Counted from the stretch's first letter, positions 26,410-35,671 are shown. The stretch: 64,000 nt of DNA from Bacillus thuringiensis (GCF_001182785.1 NZ_CP012099.1:4834501-4898500); one strand, 5' to 3'. The notes: generated by a model not told the origin, from the sequence alone. Made by a program: numbers and translations.

Positions 26410-26948
26410 AATCTGTGTCCCCTGTCCTTTTTTTAGACAAACCACCCTATATATTCATTTAATAAGAAATCCTATTATTTTTATAAAAACATTTAATGAA
26501 TAGACTAATACCTCTCGCACCTATATCAATTACTACCGCATTTCTCTAAATGTATTCGCTTTCTTATATTGTAAAATTTTTTATGTATTACGCCCCCTCA
26601 CTTCTCTCTACTTGTGATGAGTTCTCTTCTTACATAAAAGGAAAAATAGTAAAAGATATATTTCAGTCTCGTCATCTATACATCTAAAAATAAAAATAGC
26701 AATAAAACCTTACATTTTCTTCATATATGACCATCTATAGGTAGTTTTTCCAAATGAATTTTACACGCTTTTACCTGCATTTAATAGCCTCCCCCCAAGA
26801 ATAATATTACAATTTTGTGAATTTAATCTGTTAATCGTAACGTTAGGATTTTATTATATTTATATTATTTTCAAATATAATTTACTCTGTAAAAACACTA
26901 TTTCTATCCCTTTTATTATTTTTTTAATATAATTTTAATCCTCACATA
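26410..26948. other. Long AT-rich intergenic region upstream of the M60 gene
   Basis: About 540 bases without an open frame, RNA signature or PlcR box that I can support. It must hold the promoter of the M60 protease. Its size suggests extended regulation, but no palindrome stands out. Confidence 0.5.
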
Positions 26949-26950
26949 CA

Positions 26951-26977
26951 AAAAGCATTGGCATACGCCAATGCTTT
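26951..26977 (-). terminator. Terminator of the thioester-domain gene
   Basis: AAAGCATTGGC pairs with GCCAATGCTTT over ATAC, directly after the stop codon. Confidence 0.8.
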
Positions 26978-26981
26978 CTCA

Positions 26982-27902
26982 TTATCTCTTTTGATTCGGT
27001 TTATGCGGTTCATTTGGAGTATATGGCTTATTTGGTTTATTTGGAGCCTCAGCCTTTTTCCAACTTACCGCTAACTCTGGACTTGTTTTTTCTTCACTAC
27101 GCTCAAGTAATACTACTGCATTTTGAATAGTCGGTGTACCTTTATGCGCAATCCCTTGTAGTTTCGTTAAATTTCCTGATACTTTAAAGCTAAATCCACC
27201 AGCTGGTGTTTGTTTCGGAATTAAAATGCGGAACTTTTCTCCTACATTAAATTCTGTTTTTGTTTCGCCTTTTTCATTTGCAAATTTCACGCCCGCTGGT
27301 GCACCTGTTGCTTGCACTTTATATGTTCCGCTTTTTGCATTTGTTTCTACTGTATATAAACCTGTTTCAAAGAAATCATTTTTTAATACTGCTTCTTGTT
27401 CTTCTGTAGGAGTTACACTCATCGTAATTTCTTGTAACTCTTCACTAGCGTTTGCTTTTGCAACGATGTCTTTCGTTACTTTCTCTACATTTTTATTGCG
27501 GAAATCTAAATCATTAACATTAATTTGTTTTAACGCATTCCACACTGCCAGCTGCGTTGCGTAATGCGCCTCTCTCCAATCAGATACTCCTAATTCTTGT
27601 GGGCTCTTTTGTGGATATCCATTCAACAGTACACGGTACACATTAATATCCACTTTACCCATTTCTGGTAAATCTTGACCACTCGGAGATTTTAAATCTA
27701 CATTTAAGCAAAATGCAATTTTTCCATCTGCCGTTTTAATAAGTTCTGTTCGAATTGGTTTCTTCTTTGACTTACTATAACTCCAATCCATTTCATACTT
27801 TGTATGGTCCATAACTTCTGCGAATGCTTTTTGAAGTGGGAATAATACAAATAAGACACTTAAAAACATAGCTACAAGTTTGAACGATTGCTTTATATTC
27901 AT
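26982..27902 (-). CDS. Thioester-domain (TQXA) surface protein lacking an LPXTG anchor
   Basis: A 306-residue exported protein with a signal peptide ending at about AFAEV. The thioester domain is recognised by Cys65 in IAFCLNVD and Gln117 in YATQLAVWNA, which form the Cys-Gln bond used by Gram-positive adhesins to bind host proteins covalently. A beta-rich domain follows (about residues 165-275). The protein ends in a Pro/Lys/Asn-rich tail (KPNKPYTPNEPHKPNQKR) and stops before any LPXTG motif, with a terminator five bases later. It may be released, or the gene may have lost its anchor. Confidence 0.78.
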   Translation of the reverse strand: MNIKQSFKLVAMFLSVLFVLFPLQKAFAEVMDHTKYEMDWSYSKSKKKPIRTELIKTADGKIAFCLNVDLKSPSGQDLPEMGKVDINVYRVLLNGYPQKSPQELGVSDWREAHYATQLAVWNALKQINVNDLDFRNKNVEKVTKDIVAKANASEELQEITMSVTPTEEQEAVLKNDFFETGLYTVETNAKSGTYKVQATGAPAGVKFANEKGETKTEFNVGEKFRILIPKQTPAGGFSFKVSGNLTKLQGIAHKGTPTIQNAVVLLERSEEKTSPELAVSWKKAEAPNKPNKPYTPNEPHKPNQKR

Positions 27903-27970
27903 GTTTACAGCCCCTTAATAACAAACTTAATACTAAGTAGTATTTAATTAGAAAATATTTTTATGCACAA

Positions 27971-28000
27971 AAAAAAGAGTGCATAAAAGCACTCTTTTTT
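27971..28000 (-). terminator. Terminator of the MFS/aldo-keto reductase operon
   Basis: AAAAAAGAGTGC pairs with GCACTCTTTTTT over six bases. Confidence 0.88.
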
Positions 28001-28016
28001 CTTTCTTACTTTAATC

Positions 28017-28856
28017 TTAGAAATCGAAGTTATCAGGATCTGGACCAACGCGGTGATTTTGGTTTAACGCATCGATTTTTTCCATGTCTTCTTTTGTTAA
28101 TTCAAAGTTAAATACATCAGCATTTGCAATAATGCGGTGTTCTTTCGTTGATTTTGGAATTGTAATTACTCCGTTTTGAAGATCCCAACGTAAAATTACT
28201 TGTGCTGTTGTTTTACCGTGTTTCTCAGCAATTGCTTGTAATGTTTCATTATCTAATAATTGACCTTGCATAAGTGGTGACCATGCTTCCATTTGAATAC
28301 CTTGTTCTTTACAGAAAGCTTGTAATTCTTTTTGTGTTAAACGAGGGTGGTATTCTACTTGGTTAATCATTGGCTTAATTTCTGCATCTTTCATTACATC
28401 TTGTAAGTGATGAATTTGGAAGTTACTTACGCCAATTGCACGTACGCGATCTTCTTTATAAAGTGTTTCTAACGCTCTCCACGTATTTTTATATTTTCCT
28501 TCTACAGGCCAGTGAACAAGATATAGGTCTAAATAATCTAATTCTAATTTCTTTAAGCTCTCTTCGTATGCAGCAATTGTTTCTTCGTACCCTTGATCTG
28601 CGTTCCATACTTTTGAAGTAATAAATAATTCTTCTCTTGAAATACCAGTCGCTTCAATACCTGCACGGATTCCTTCACCTACAGCTTTTTCATTTCCGTA
28701 AATTGCAGCTGTATCGATGCTACGGTATCCTGCTTTAATTGCTGATTTAATCGCTTCTACAAGTTCTGGTCCTTCTTCTACTTTAAATACACCTAAACCG
28801 AACCAAGGCATTTCTACACCATTATTTAATACTGTTTTACTTTGTAAGTTTTTCAT
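28017..28856 (-). CDS. Aldo/keto reductase (YvgN-like)
   Basis: A 279-residue NADPH-dependent (alpha/beta)8 reductase. The catalytic tetrad is visible: Asp and Tyr in GYRSIDTAAIYGNE, Lys in ITSKVWN, and His in LYLVHWP. The coenzyme motif IPKSTKEHRI lies near the C-terminus. Close Bacillus relatives reduce methylglyoxal and other aldehydes. It is the second gene of an operon with the MFS exporter (16-base gap), and an HxlR regulator is divergent from them. Export plus reduction of a toxic carbonyl or quinone compound is a reasonable inference. Confidence 0.9.
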   Translation of the reverse strand: MKNLQSKTVLNNGVEMPWFGLGVFKVEEGPELVEAIKSAIKAGYRSIDTAAIYGNEKAVGEGIRAGIEATGISREELFITSKVWNADQGYEETIAAYEESLKKLELDYLDLYLVHWPVEGKYKNTWRALETLYKEDRVRAIGVSNFQIHHLQDVMKDAEIKPMINQVEYHPRLTQKELQAFCKEQGIQMEAWSPLMQGQLLDNETLQAIAEKHGKTTAQVILRWDLQNGVITIPKSTKEHRIIANADVFNFELTKEDMEKIDALNQNHRVGPDPDNFDF

Positions 28857-28872
28857 TTTATTTTCTCTCCTT

Positions 28873-30087
28873 TTATTTTACTTGATCTCTTTTTTCTAAT
28901 GTCATGCTCCATGCTGTTAAAATCACAGCACCTACTACCATAAGACCACCTACCCAAGCAGTATGGATTAATCCTAACGAATTCGTTACAAGGCCACCTA
29001 TATAAGAACCTAAAGCGATCCCTCCGTTAAATGCGGCAATATTAATTGCTGAAGCAACATCAACCGCACTTGGAACAAAGCGCTCTGCCAATATAACTAC
29101 ATATACTTGTAGCCCCGGAACATTCATAAATGCGAATAGTCCCATGAAAATAATTGTGATTAATCCAGCTACTTTAAATGGCGCTGTAAATGTTAAAACA
29201 AATAATATGATCGCTTGAATAAAGAACATGTAAAATAGCGCTCGAATCGGATTATGATTCGATAATTTCCCGCCAACCATATTCCCTATCGCAATTGCGA
29301 TTCCATACACTAATAAAATGATAGTAACGGTACTTGCTTCAAATCCTGTTACTTCTTGTAATAGTGGTGATAAATACGTAAATGTTACGAATGTACCACC
29401 GTATCCAAGTGCAGTAATAATGAAAACAAGTAATAGTCTTCCATTTTTAATTAATTTAAATTGATCACGAAACGATACAGGTACACCATTTTTTAAATTA
29501 GATGGGACAAGTATACTGTTTGCGATGAAAGCAATAATTCCAATTACGACAATCGCCATAAATGACGCTCTCCAGCCAAACTCTTGACCGATAAATGTTC
29601 CAATTGGCACACCAGTAATAGTCGCAACTGTTAATCCAGTAAACATAATCGCAATTGCGCTAGCACGTTTATTCTCCGGTACGATTGCAGCCGCAATTGT
29701 AGATCCAATTGACATAAACACACCATGTGCAAACGCAGATACAATTCTTGCGATAATTAATACAGTGAAGCTTGTTGCTACCGCCGCAATGCCATTACCA
29801 ATAATGAAAATAACCATAATCCACATTAATAATGTCTTTCGCGACATACTAGCCGTTAACGCTGTTAAAACAGGTGCTCCTACCGCTGCTCCTAACGCAT
29901 ATAAGGAAACCGTTAAACCGGCTGTTGTAACCGAAACATTTAAATCTTTCGAAATAGATGGTAGTAAACCGACACTAATAAACTCGGTCGTACCAATCCC
30001 AAACGCACTAATTGCTAGTGCTAATAAAGCAAACATACTTCTTCGATTCGTCTGAACTTCCGAAGATGATACTGTATATGAACTCAA
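28873..30087 (-). CDS. MFS efflux transporter (DHA1, AraJ/YtbD-like)
   Basis: A 404-residue, 12-helix major facilitator of the drug:H+ antiporter 1 group. It starts FALLALAISAFGIGTTEFISVGLLPSI, has the motif-A region GAPVLTALTASMSRKTLL and the motif-C-like VPIGTFIGQ. It resembles AraJ/YtbD/chloramphenicol-type exporters rather than sugar carriers. It is first in the operon with the aldo/keto reductase and is divergent from the HxlR regulator with 322 bases of repeat-rich operator DNA between. The start follows AAGGAGGAATTC. Confidence 0.9.
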   Translation of the reverse strand: MSSYTVSSSEVQTNRRSMFALLALAISAFGIGTTEFISVGLLPSISKDLNVSVTTAGLTVSLYALGAAVGAPVLTALTASMSRKTLLMWIMVIFIIGNGIAAVATSFTVLIIARIVSAFAHGVFMSIGSTIAAAIVPENKRASAIAIMFTGLTVATITGVPIGTFIGQEFGWRASFMAIVVIGIIAFIANSILVPSNLKNGVPVSFRDQFKLIKNGRLLLVFIITALGYGGTFVTFTYLSPLLQEVTGFEASTVTIILLVYGIAIAIGNMVGGKLSNHNPIRALFYMFFIQAIILFVLTFTAPFKVAGLITIIFMGLFAFMNVPGLQVYVVILAERFVPSAVDVASAINIAAFNGGIALGSYIGGLVTNSLGLIHTAWVGGLMVVGAVILTAWSMTLEKRDQVK

Positions 30088-30217
30088 TTGAATTCCTCCT
30101 TATTACAAGAAATCCAATCATAATAGTATGATAAAAAGGCCCTTTTATCTTCTAAAACATATATTTCATACTTACAAATGCTATTATGAATGGTTTCATT
30201 CTTTTTTTGAAGAACGC

Positions 30218-30251
30218 ACTTTAAAGTACGATAGGCACTAAAAAGTAACAT
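30218..30251. promoter_or_regulatory. HxlR-type operator repeat 1
   Basis: A 34-base unit, ACTTTAAAGT...ACTAAAAAGTAACAT, is repeated almost exactly at 30333-30366 in the divergent promoter region. The first ten bases are themselves palindromic. Confidence 0.55.
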
Positions 30252-30264
30252 AGTCACTTTTTAG
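30238..30264. promoter_or_regulatory. Inverted repeat next to operator 1
   Basis: CTAAAAAGT and ACTTTTTAG form a 9-9-9 inverted repeat that extends operator repeat 1. Confidence 0.5.
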
Positions 30265-30332
30265 TACCGTACTACTCATTTGCCTCTTACATGTGCTATT
30301 ATGAAACATATTTAACATAATAAAAAGTACGT

Positions 30333-30366
30333 ACTTTAAAGTGCTATAGGTACTAAAAAGTAACAT
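30333..30366. promoter_or_regulatory. HxlR-type operator repeat 2
   Basis: Second copy of the 34-base unit (ACTTTAAAGT...ACTAAAAAGTAACAT), about 45 bases before the HxlR start. One copy faces each divergent gene. Confidence 0.55.
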
Positions 30367-30409
30367 TTGTATTATTAAACTTACTTTACTCAAAAAGGGA
30401 GGGTTTCAT

Positions 30410-30754
30410 ATGAAGAAATACAATATTCCTGTAGAGGCGACTTTAGAAGTTATCGGCGGCAAATGGAAAGTTGTTATTCTTTGTCACTTAACGAAAGGTA
30501 CAAAGAGAACGAGTGAATTAAAACGCTCCATGCCTGGTATTACACAAAAAATGTTAACGCAGCAATTACGTGAATTAGAAGACGACGGGGTCATTCAAAG
30601 AAAAGTATACAACCAAGTCCCACCGAAAGTAGAATATTCTCTTACCGACTACGGTTGGTCTTTAGAATCCATTCTTGACTCTCTTTGTTCTTGGGGCGAA
30701 TGCCATCTTGAAAAAGAAGGTAACACATCGATGCTAATTGCGGAAGGTGAATAA
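30410..30754 (+). CDS. HxlR/DUF24 family transcriptional regulator
   Basis: A 114-residue winged-helix regulator. The family core IGGKWKVVILCHLTKGTKRTSELKRSMPGITQKMLTQQLRELEDDG... is present, with the wing KVYNQVPPKVEYSLTDYG. There is no cysteine near position 6 as in the redox sensor YodB; cysteines occur at about 27 and in the C-terminal SLCSWGECHLE. It probably represses the divergent MFS/reductase operon in response to an electrophile. The start follows AAGGGAGGGTTTC. It is closely related to the regulator at 46610-46966. Confidence 0.9.
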   Translation: MKKYNIPVEATLEVIGGKWKVVILCHLTKGTKRTSELKRSMPGITQKMLTQQLRELEDDGVIQRKVYNQVPPKVEYSLTDYGWSLESILDSLCSWGECHLEKEGNTSMLIAEGE

Positions 30755-30765
30755 TAGGAAAAAGA

Positions 30766-30797
30766 AAAAAACGAACATGAATTTGTTCGTTTTTTCC
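30766..30797 (+). terminator. HxlR terminator
   Basis: AAAAAACGAAC and GTTCGTTTTTT pair around a short loop. Confidence 0.85.
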
Positions 30798-31101
30798 TTT
30801 TTTTCTATATATATATGTACATTTCTAACTGAAACAAAATATTTTATACGCTTTCATACCTTGTCAGCACTACGTTATACACTCAATATCAAATAATTAG
30901 GAATCATTTTTATGTTAACATAGGTGTATATAGTATATAATATAGGATATATATTATATACACTTTCCGGTAACGGAGCTTTTCCATTATGCGGACAAGC
31001 CATATATCGGACAGTTCATAAATAATAAGTAAGACGTTATGGTTTTAGATTTATGTTTGCAGCTTACTTGCTGTCATAAATTTAAAGGCATTTTATTGTG
31101 T

Positions 31102-31131
31102 TTTGTGAAACTTTGCATAAAGTTTCGTAAA
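31102..31131. promoter_or_regulatory. 30-bp inverted repeat upstream of the DUF1641/ndh operon
   Basis: TTTGTGAAACTTT-GCAT-AAAGTTTCGTAAA is an inverted repeat with 11 of 13 pairs. The left half contains a Rex-like TTGTGAAA, but the 18-bp Rex spacing is not met. Confidence 0.4.
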
Positions 31132-31139
31132 CGTTTACT
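31125..31139. promoter_or_regulatory. cre-like site upstream of the DUF1641/ndh operon
   Basis: TCGTAAACGTTTACT matches 14 of 15 positions of the cre consensus and includes the perfect palindrome GTAAACGTTTAC. The remaining leader (30798-31100) has a few hairpins but nothing I can name. Confidence 0.4.
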
Positions 31140-31189
31140 ATCTTACTTATAAAAAATAAGAGTATTGCTATCGTAAAGGAGAATTGGAG

Positions 31190-31630
31190 ATGCCAGAAAC
31201 TATGACTCAAACAAAGCCAGAACAAGAAACTGTACAAATTTCTGCTAGCCAAGGACAACTTGATGTACTTGATCAGTTGTTAAAACCTGAGGTACAAGAA
31301 TCATTAACAACACTAGTAGAACAGCTTCCAAAATTAACTGAGCTTGTTAACATTTTAACTAAGTCTTATGACTTCGCTCAAACTGTTGCTACTGATGAAG
31401 TATTAAAAAGCGACACTGTTGGTGCAATTACAGAGCTTGTAGAACCTGTAAAAGATACAGTGAAAAGCATGGCTGCAACTGCAATCGAAGCGAAAGATCG
31501 TGCTGACGAAAGTACTGAAGTTATCGGCCTATTCGGTCTATTAAAATTACTAAAAGATCCACAAGCACAAAAAATGTTCCGCTTTGTGAACGCATATCTT
31601 CAAATTAGTGCAGAACGTAACAATAAATAA
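31190..31630 (+). CDS. DUF1641 protein (YjlC-like)
   Basis: A 146-residue helical, acidic protein of the DUF1641 family, the counterpart of B. subtilis YjlC, encoded directly before a type II NADH dehydrogenase. The family segment is VGAITELVEPVKDTVKSM followed by IGLFGLLKLLKDPQAQKMFRFV. The molecular role is unknown; the constant pairing suggests a partner or regulator of the dehydrogenase. The ATG at 31190 follows AAAGGAGA; a TTG two codons earlier is unlikely. The gap to the next gene is 44 bases, so they form an operon. Confidence 0.85.
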   Translation: MPETMTQTKPEQETVQISASQGQLDVLDQLLKPEVQESLTTLVEQLPKLTELVNILTKSYDFAQTVATDEVLKSDTVGAITELVEPVKDTVKSMAATAIEAKDRADESTEVIGLFGLLKLLKDPQAQKMFRFVNAYLQISAERNNK

Positions 31631-31674
31631 TTTAACTTATAACAACAATTAGTAAAGACGGGGGATATCATACT

Positions 31675-32853
31675 ATGTCAAAACAAATTGTCATCTTAGG
31701 CGCTGGTTATGGCGGTCTTCTTGCCGCTTTAAACGTACGTAAATATTACAGCAAATCAGAAGCACAAGTTACAGTGATTAACCAATACCCAACACACCAA
31801 ATCATCACTGAACTACACCGCCTTGCAGCTGGTAACGTTGCTGAGCAAGCAATTGCAATGCCACTTACAAAGCTTTTCAAAGGTAAAGATATCGATCTTA
31901 AAATCGCAACAGTTGAGTCATTCTCTGTTGATAGCAAAGAAATCAAACTAGCTGGTGGCACTACTTTATCTTACGATGCACTTGTAGTTGCTTTAGGAAG
32001 TAAAACTGCTTACTTCGGTATTCCAGGACTAGAAGAAAACAGCATGGTATTAAAATCTGCTGCTGATGCAAACAAAATCTACAAACACGTTGAAGACCGT
32101 ATTCGTGAATACGCGAAAACGAAAAACGAAGCTGATGCTACAATCGTAATCGGTGGTGGCGGATTAACTGGCGTTGAGCTAGTTGGTGAGCTTGCTGACA
32201 TTATGCCTAAACTTGCAAAAAGCCACGGCGTAAATCCAAAAGAAGTTAAACTTCTTCTTGTTGAAGCAGGTCCAAAAATCCTTCCAGTATTACCAGATCA
32301 CTTAATCGAACGTGCAACTACTAGCCTAGAAGCACGCGGTGTTACATTCTTAACAGGTCTTCCTGTAACAAACGTTGCTGGCAATGAAATCGACTTAAAA
32401 GACGGTCAAAAACTTGTTGCTAACACATTCGTTTGGACAGGTGGCGTTCAAGGTAACCCATTAATCGGTGAATCAGGTCTTGAAGTTAACCGTGGACGTG
32501 CAACAGTTGATGCATACCTACAATCTACTTCTCACAAAGACGTATTCGTTGCTGGAGACAGCGCTGTTGTCTTCTCTCCAGACGGTCGTCCATACCCACC
32601 AACTGCACAAATCGCTTGGCAAATGGGTGAGTTAATTGGATACAACTTATACGCAGCACTAGAAGGCAAAGCATTCGAAGAGTTCGCACCTGTAAACTCT
32701 GGAACACTTGCTAGTCTAGGACGTAAAGATGCTGTTGCTACAATTGGAGCAAGCAATACTCCACTTAAAGGCTTACCAGCATCATTAATGAAAGAAGCAA
32801 GTAACGTTCGTTACTTATCACACATTAAAGGTCTATTCAGCTTAGCTTACTAA
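31675..32853 (+). CDS. ndh: Type II NADH dehydrogenase (Ndh/YjlD-like)
   Basis: A 392-residue FAD-dependent NADH:menaquinone oxidoreductase of the inner membrane surface that feeds electrons to the respiratory chain without pumping protons. FAD-binding GAGYGGLLAALNV is at the N-terminus, the NADH-binding motif VIGGGGLTGVELVGELAD at about residues 158-175, and the second FAD segment DVFVAGDSAVV near residue 290. Order with the DUF1641 gene matches B. subtilis yjlC-ndh. A strong terminator follows. Confidence 0.92.
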   Translation: MSKQIVILGAGYGGLLAALNVRKYYSKSEAQVTVINQYPTHQIITELHRLAAGNVAEQAIAMPLTKLFKGKDIDLKIATVESFSVDSKEIKLAGGTTLSYDALVVALGSKTAYFGIPGLEENSMVLKSAADANKIYKHVEDRIREYAKTKNEADATIVIGGGGLTGVELVGELADIMPKLAKSHGVNPKEVKLLLVEAGPKILPVLPDHLIERATTSLEARGVTFLTGLPVTNVAGNEIDLKDGQKLVANTFVWTGGVQGNPLIGESGLEVNRGRATVDAYLQSTSHKDVFVAGDSAVVFSPDGRPYPPTAQIAWQMGELIGYNLYAALEGKAFEEFAPVNSGTLASLGRKDAVATIGASNTPLKGLPASLMKEASNVRYLSHIKGLFSLAY

Positions 32854-32862
32854 TCTGAATAT

Positions 32863-32900
32863 AAGCCCGAATCATGCCCAGCATGGTTCGGGCTATTTTT
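32863..32900 (+). terminator. ndh terminator
   Basis: AGCCCGAATCATGC pairs with GCATGGTTCGGGCT, followed by ATTTTTA. Confidence 0.9.
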
Positions 32901-32955
32901 ATCCCGCTATTTGCGGGCAGTAAAACTCCCACTGATTAAAGTTTCACTTTATCCG
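32897..32955. repeat. Partial copy of the TTTATCCCGC repeat
   Basis: Starts TTTATCCCGCTATTTGCGGGCAGTAA, as in the full copy at 18676, then ACTCCCACTGATTAAAGTTTCACTTTATC. The first 15 bases after the T run form the hairpin CCCGC-TATTT-GCGGG. Confidence 0.65.
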
Positions 32956-33049
32956 TAATTTTCTCTAATTTATTTATTCGGCAGAAGAATAATATAACCC
33001 TTTTAATTATCTAAATTTACTGATTATTTTATGTCTAAATTGTGTATAT

Positions 33050-33089
33050 GAAAGGGATGGAAGTATTCTTCCTACTCCCATCCCTTTCA
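33050..33089 (-). terminator. tyrS terminator
   Basis: GAAAGGGATGG pairs with CCATCCCTTTC after the tyrS stop codon. Confidence 0.7.
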
Positions 33090-33095
33090 CACAAA

Positions 33096-34358
33096 CTATT
33101 CTCCTAATTTCACAAGGCTGTAGTTCTTCTTCCCTTTACGAATAATAATAAATCTTCCATCAAACGAATTTTCTACAGTAACATCCGTACCCACATCTGT
33201 TACTTTCTCACCATTCATAGAAATCGCACCATTATTAATGTCCTCGCGTGCTTGTCGTCTAGATGGTTCAATCCCTAAATCGACTAGCCACTCTACGATG
33301 TTTTTCGTCTCTTTTGAAGACTGGAATGTTGGCATTTCTTTAAAGCCTTGTTCAATTTCATCAGCTGTTAACGATTTAATATCTCCGCTAAATAACGCTG
33401 CTGTAATTTTCCCAGCTTGCAGGAACGCCTCTTCTCCATGAACGAATTTCGTCATTTCTTCCGCTAACACTTTTTGCGCTTCACGTTTATGAGGCTCCGC
33501 TTCTACCTTCACTGCTAATTCATCAATACGCTCTTTCGTTAAGAACGTAAAGTATTTCAAGTATTTAATTACATCACGGTCATCTGTATTTACCCAGAAC
33601 TGGTAAAATTCAAACGGTGTCGTTTTTTCAGGATCAAGCCAAACCGCACCACCTGCTGATTTACCAAACTTCGTACCGTCCGATTTTAATAATAGCGGAA
33701 TCGTTAATCCAAATACTTTCGCCTCATGACCTTCTAACTTACGAATTAAATCTAAACCACTCGTAATATTTCCCCATTGGTCACTACCACCAATTTGAAG
33801 TTGAACATCTTCTTTCGTGTATAAATGATGGAAATCCATCGCTTGCAAAATTTGGTACGTGAATTCTGTGAAAGAAATACCTGTATCTAAACGACTTGCT
33901 ACAATATCCTTCGCTAACATGCTATTGATGCTAAAATTTTTCCCGTAATCACGTAAAAACTCAATAACATTTATTTCATGTGTCCAATCATAGTTATTTA
34001 CCATCTTCACTTCGCTATTTCCGCCAAAATCAAATAGCTTTTTCATTTGTGCTGTTAACGCATCTACATTATGCTGAACCACTTCTAACGTTTGAAGTTG
34101 ACGCTCCGATTGTCGTCCACTCGGATCACCAATTGTTCCTGTTGCCCCGCCAATTAAAATAACAGGATGATGGCCAGCTAATTGGAATCTCTTCATCATC
34201 ATAAACGGAATCAAATGTCCGATATGCATACTATCACCAGTTGGATCAACTCCGCAGTATAGTGAAATCTTTTTCTCTTCTACTAGCTTACGTAAGCCTT
34301 CTTCGTCAGTCTGCTGATTAACGGCGCCGCGCCATTCTAATTCATCAATAATATTCAT
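33096..34358 (-). CDS. tyrS: Tyrosyl-tRNA synthetase
   Basis: A 420-residue class I aminoacyl-tRNA synthetase charging tRNA-Tyr. The ATP-site signature is present as GDSMHIGHLIPF (HIGH) and the KMSKS equivalent as DGTKFGKSAGGAVW. The tyrosine pocket is in YCGVDPT and TYQILQAMDF. The C-terminal S4 domain (GIEPSRRQAREDINNGAISMNG) is complete. Expression is controlled by the T-box leader immediately upstream, whose specifier reads UAC. Many Bacillus species have a second enzyme, tyrZ; which paralogue this is follows from the T-box and length only. Confidence 0.95.
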   Translation of the reverse strand: MNIIDELEWRGAVNQQTDEEGLRKLVEEKKISLYCGVDPTGDSMHIGHLIPFMMMKRFQLAGHHPVILIGGATGTIGDPSGRQSERQLQTLEVVQHNVDALTAQMKKLFDFGGNSEVKMVNNYDWTHEINVIEFLRDYGKNFSINSMLAKDIVASRLDTGISFTEFTYQILQAMDFHHLYTKEDVQLQIGGSDQWGNITSGLDLIRKLEGHEAKVFGLTIPLLLKSDGTKFGKSAGGAVWLDPEKTTPFEFYQFWVNTDDRDVIKYLKYFTFLTKERIDELAVKVEAEPHKREAQKVLAEEMTKFVHGEEAFLQAGKITAALFSGDIKSLTADEIEQGFKEMPTFQSSKETKNIVEWLVDLGIEPSRRQAREDINNGAISMNGEKVTDVGTDVTVENSFDGRFIIIRKGKKNYSLVKLGE

Positions 34359-34384
34359 CTTTTGTCATCCCCTTTATTTTTAAA

Positions 34385-34625
34385 AAACAAAAAAGCCCCT
34401 ATGTCTACGATAGACATAGGGACGATTATTCACCGTGTTACCACCCAGTTTGCATAAATAGCATAGCTACTCATACCACTCTTAGCAATAATATCGATTG
34501 CTAGTCCGCTTAGCATTACCTAAGATACTCCAGAGTGTAATTCGCAAGTTTGTTTGTGCTAGGTTCCAGCAACCCCTAGCTCTCTCGTTAACAGTGACAA
34601 ACTGCTACTGGGCTCTTTCAACGTA
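34385..34625 (-). promoter_or_regulatory. Tyrosine T-box leader of tyrS
   Basis: Read on the minus strand the leader has Stem I (about 34480-34600) with a UAC codon at 34539-34537 in the specifier region, the T-box sequence GGGTGGTAACACGGTGA at 34446-34430, and the terminator GCCCCTATGTCTA/TAGACATAGGG at 34392-34421 followed by T6. Uncharged tRNA-Tyr pairing with the specifier and T-box would prevent termination. Confidence 0.92.
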
Positions 34626-34726
34626 TGTTATTTGTTAAATTATTAGCATTATATTGAATTGAAAACAAATTGTCAACAATACCCAAATATTATTTTAAAA
34701 TAATTCATATCTTCATACGTATTTCG

Positions 34727-35644
34727 TTATTCCTTATCTTCTCCAATAATCCTTACTTCTCGCTCTAACTTCACGCCAAATTTCTCTTCAACTGTCTTTT
34801 GTACGAAGTGAATTAAATCGATGTAATCTTGTGCTGTTCCGTTATCAACATTCACCATAAATCCAGCGTGTTTTAAAGAAACTTCCACTCCACCAATTCG
34901 CTTACCTTGTAGTCCTGAGTCTTGAATCAACTTACCAGCAAAGTTATTTGGTGGACGCTTAAATACGCTACCACATGAAGGATATTCTAGAGGCTGTTTT
35001 GACTCACGCTTAAACGTTAAATCATCCATTTTCTCTTTAATTTCTTCACGTACACCTTCTTCAAGTTCAAATCTCGCTTCAAGAATAATGTAATGGTTGT
35101 TAGCAAATACACTCTTACGATATCCAAATTCAAATGCTTCTTTCGTCAAAGTACGTAGCTCTCCATCACCTGTCATTACAACAGCTTCTGTTAACACAAA
35201 CGATACTTCACCACCGTAAGCACCAGCATTCATATATAACGCTCCGCCAACTGAACCTGGAATACCACAAGCAAACTCAAGACCCGTTAAGTTATGGTCT
35301 AAAGCAATACGTGATACGTCAATAATTGCTGCACCACACTGTGCTACAATCGTCGTTCCTGTTACAGTAACACCTGTAATATGAATTAAACTTACTGTAA
35401 TCCCGCGAATTCCACCATCTTTAATAATGACATTCGATCCATTTCCTAAAAACGTAACTGGAATATTATATTCGTTCGCATATTTGATAACTTCTTGAAT
35501 TTCATCATAATTTGTAGGCGCAACAAAAACATCTGCTTTTCCGCCAACTTTAATATGCGTATGATTCTTTAACATTTCATCTTGTTTAACATGTCCTTCA
35601 GGCAATACCGTACTTAAATATTTATAAACCTCTTGCATATTCAT
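34727..35644 (-). CDS. murB: UDP-N-acetylenolpyruvoylglucosamine reductase
   Basis: A 305-residue flavoenzyme that reduces UDP-GlcNAc-enolpyruvate to UDP-MurNAc in peptidoglycan synthesis. It is a type II MurB. The FAD-binding part has [14 protein letters not shown] and [20 protein letters not shown]. The substrate/catalytic part has [12 protein letters not shown] with the catalytic serine and [22 protein letters not shown]. The start at 35644 follows AGAGGAATCG; a second ATG two codons in is possible. It is monocistronic between tyrS and a repeat-rich gap. Confidence 0.95.
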   Translation of the reverse strand: MNMQEVYKYLSTVLPEGHVKQDEMLKNHTHIKVGGKADVFVAPTNYDEIQEVIKYANEYNIPVTFLGNGSNVIIKDGGIRGITVSLIHITGVTVTGTTIVAQCGAAIIDVSRIALDHNLTGLEFACGIPGSVGGALYMNAGAYGGEVSFVLTEAVVMTGDGELRTLTKEAFEFGYRKSVFANNHYIILEARFELEEGVREEIKEKMDDLTFKRESKQPLEYPSCGSVFKRPPNNFAGKLIQDSGLQGKRIGGVEVSLKHAGFMVNVDNGTAQDYIDLIHFVQKTVEEKFGVKLEREVRIIGEDKE

Positions 35645-35671
35645 TTTACGATTCCTCTATTTCTATATTCA

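Noticed and set aside
31102..31131. Canonical Rex operator
   Set aside because: Half-sites are separated far more than in TTGTGAA-N4-TTCACAA, so only an inverted repeat is reported.
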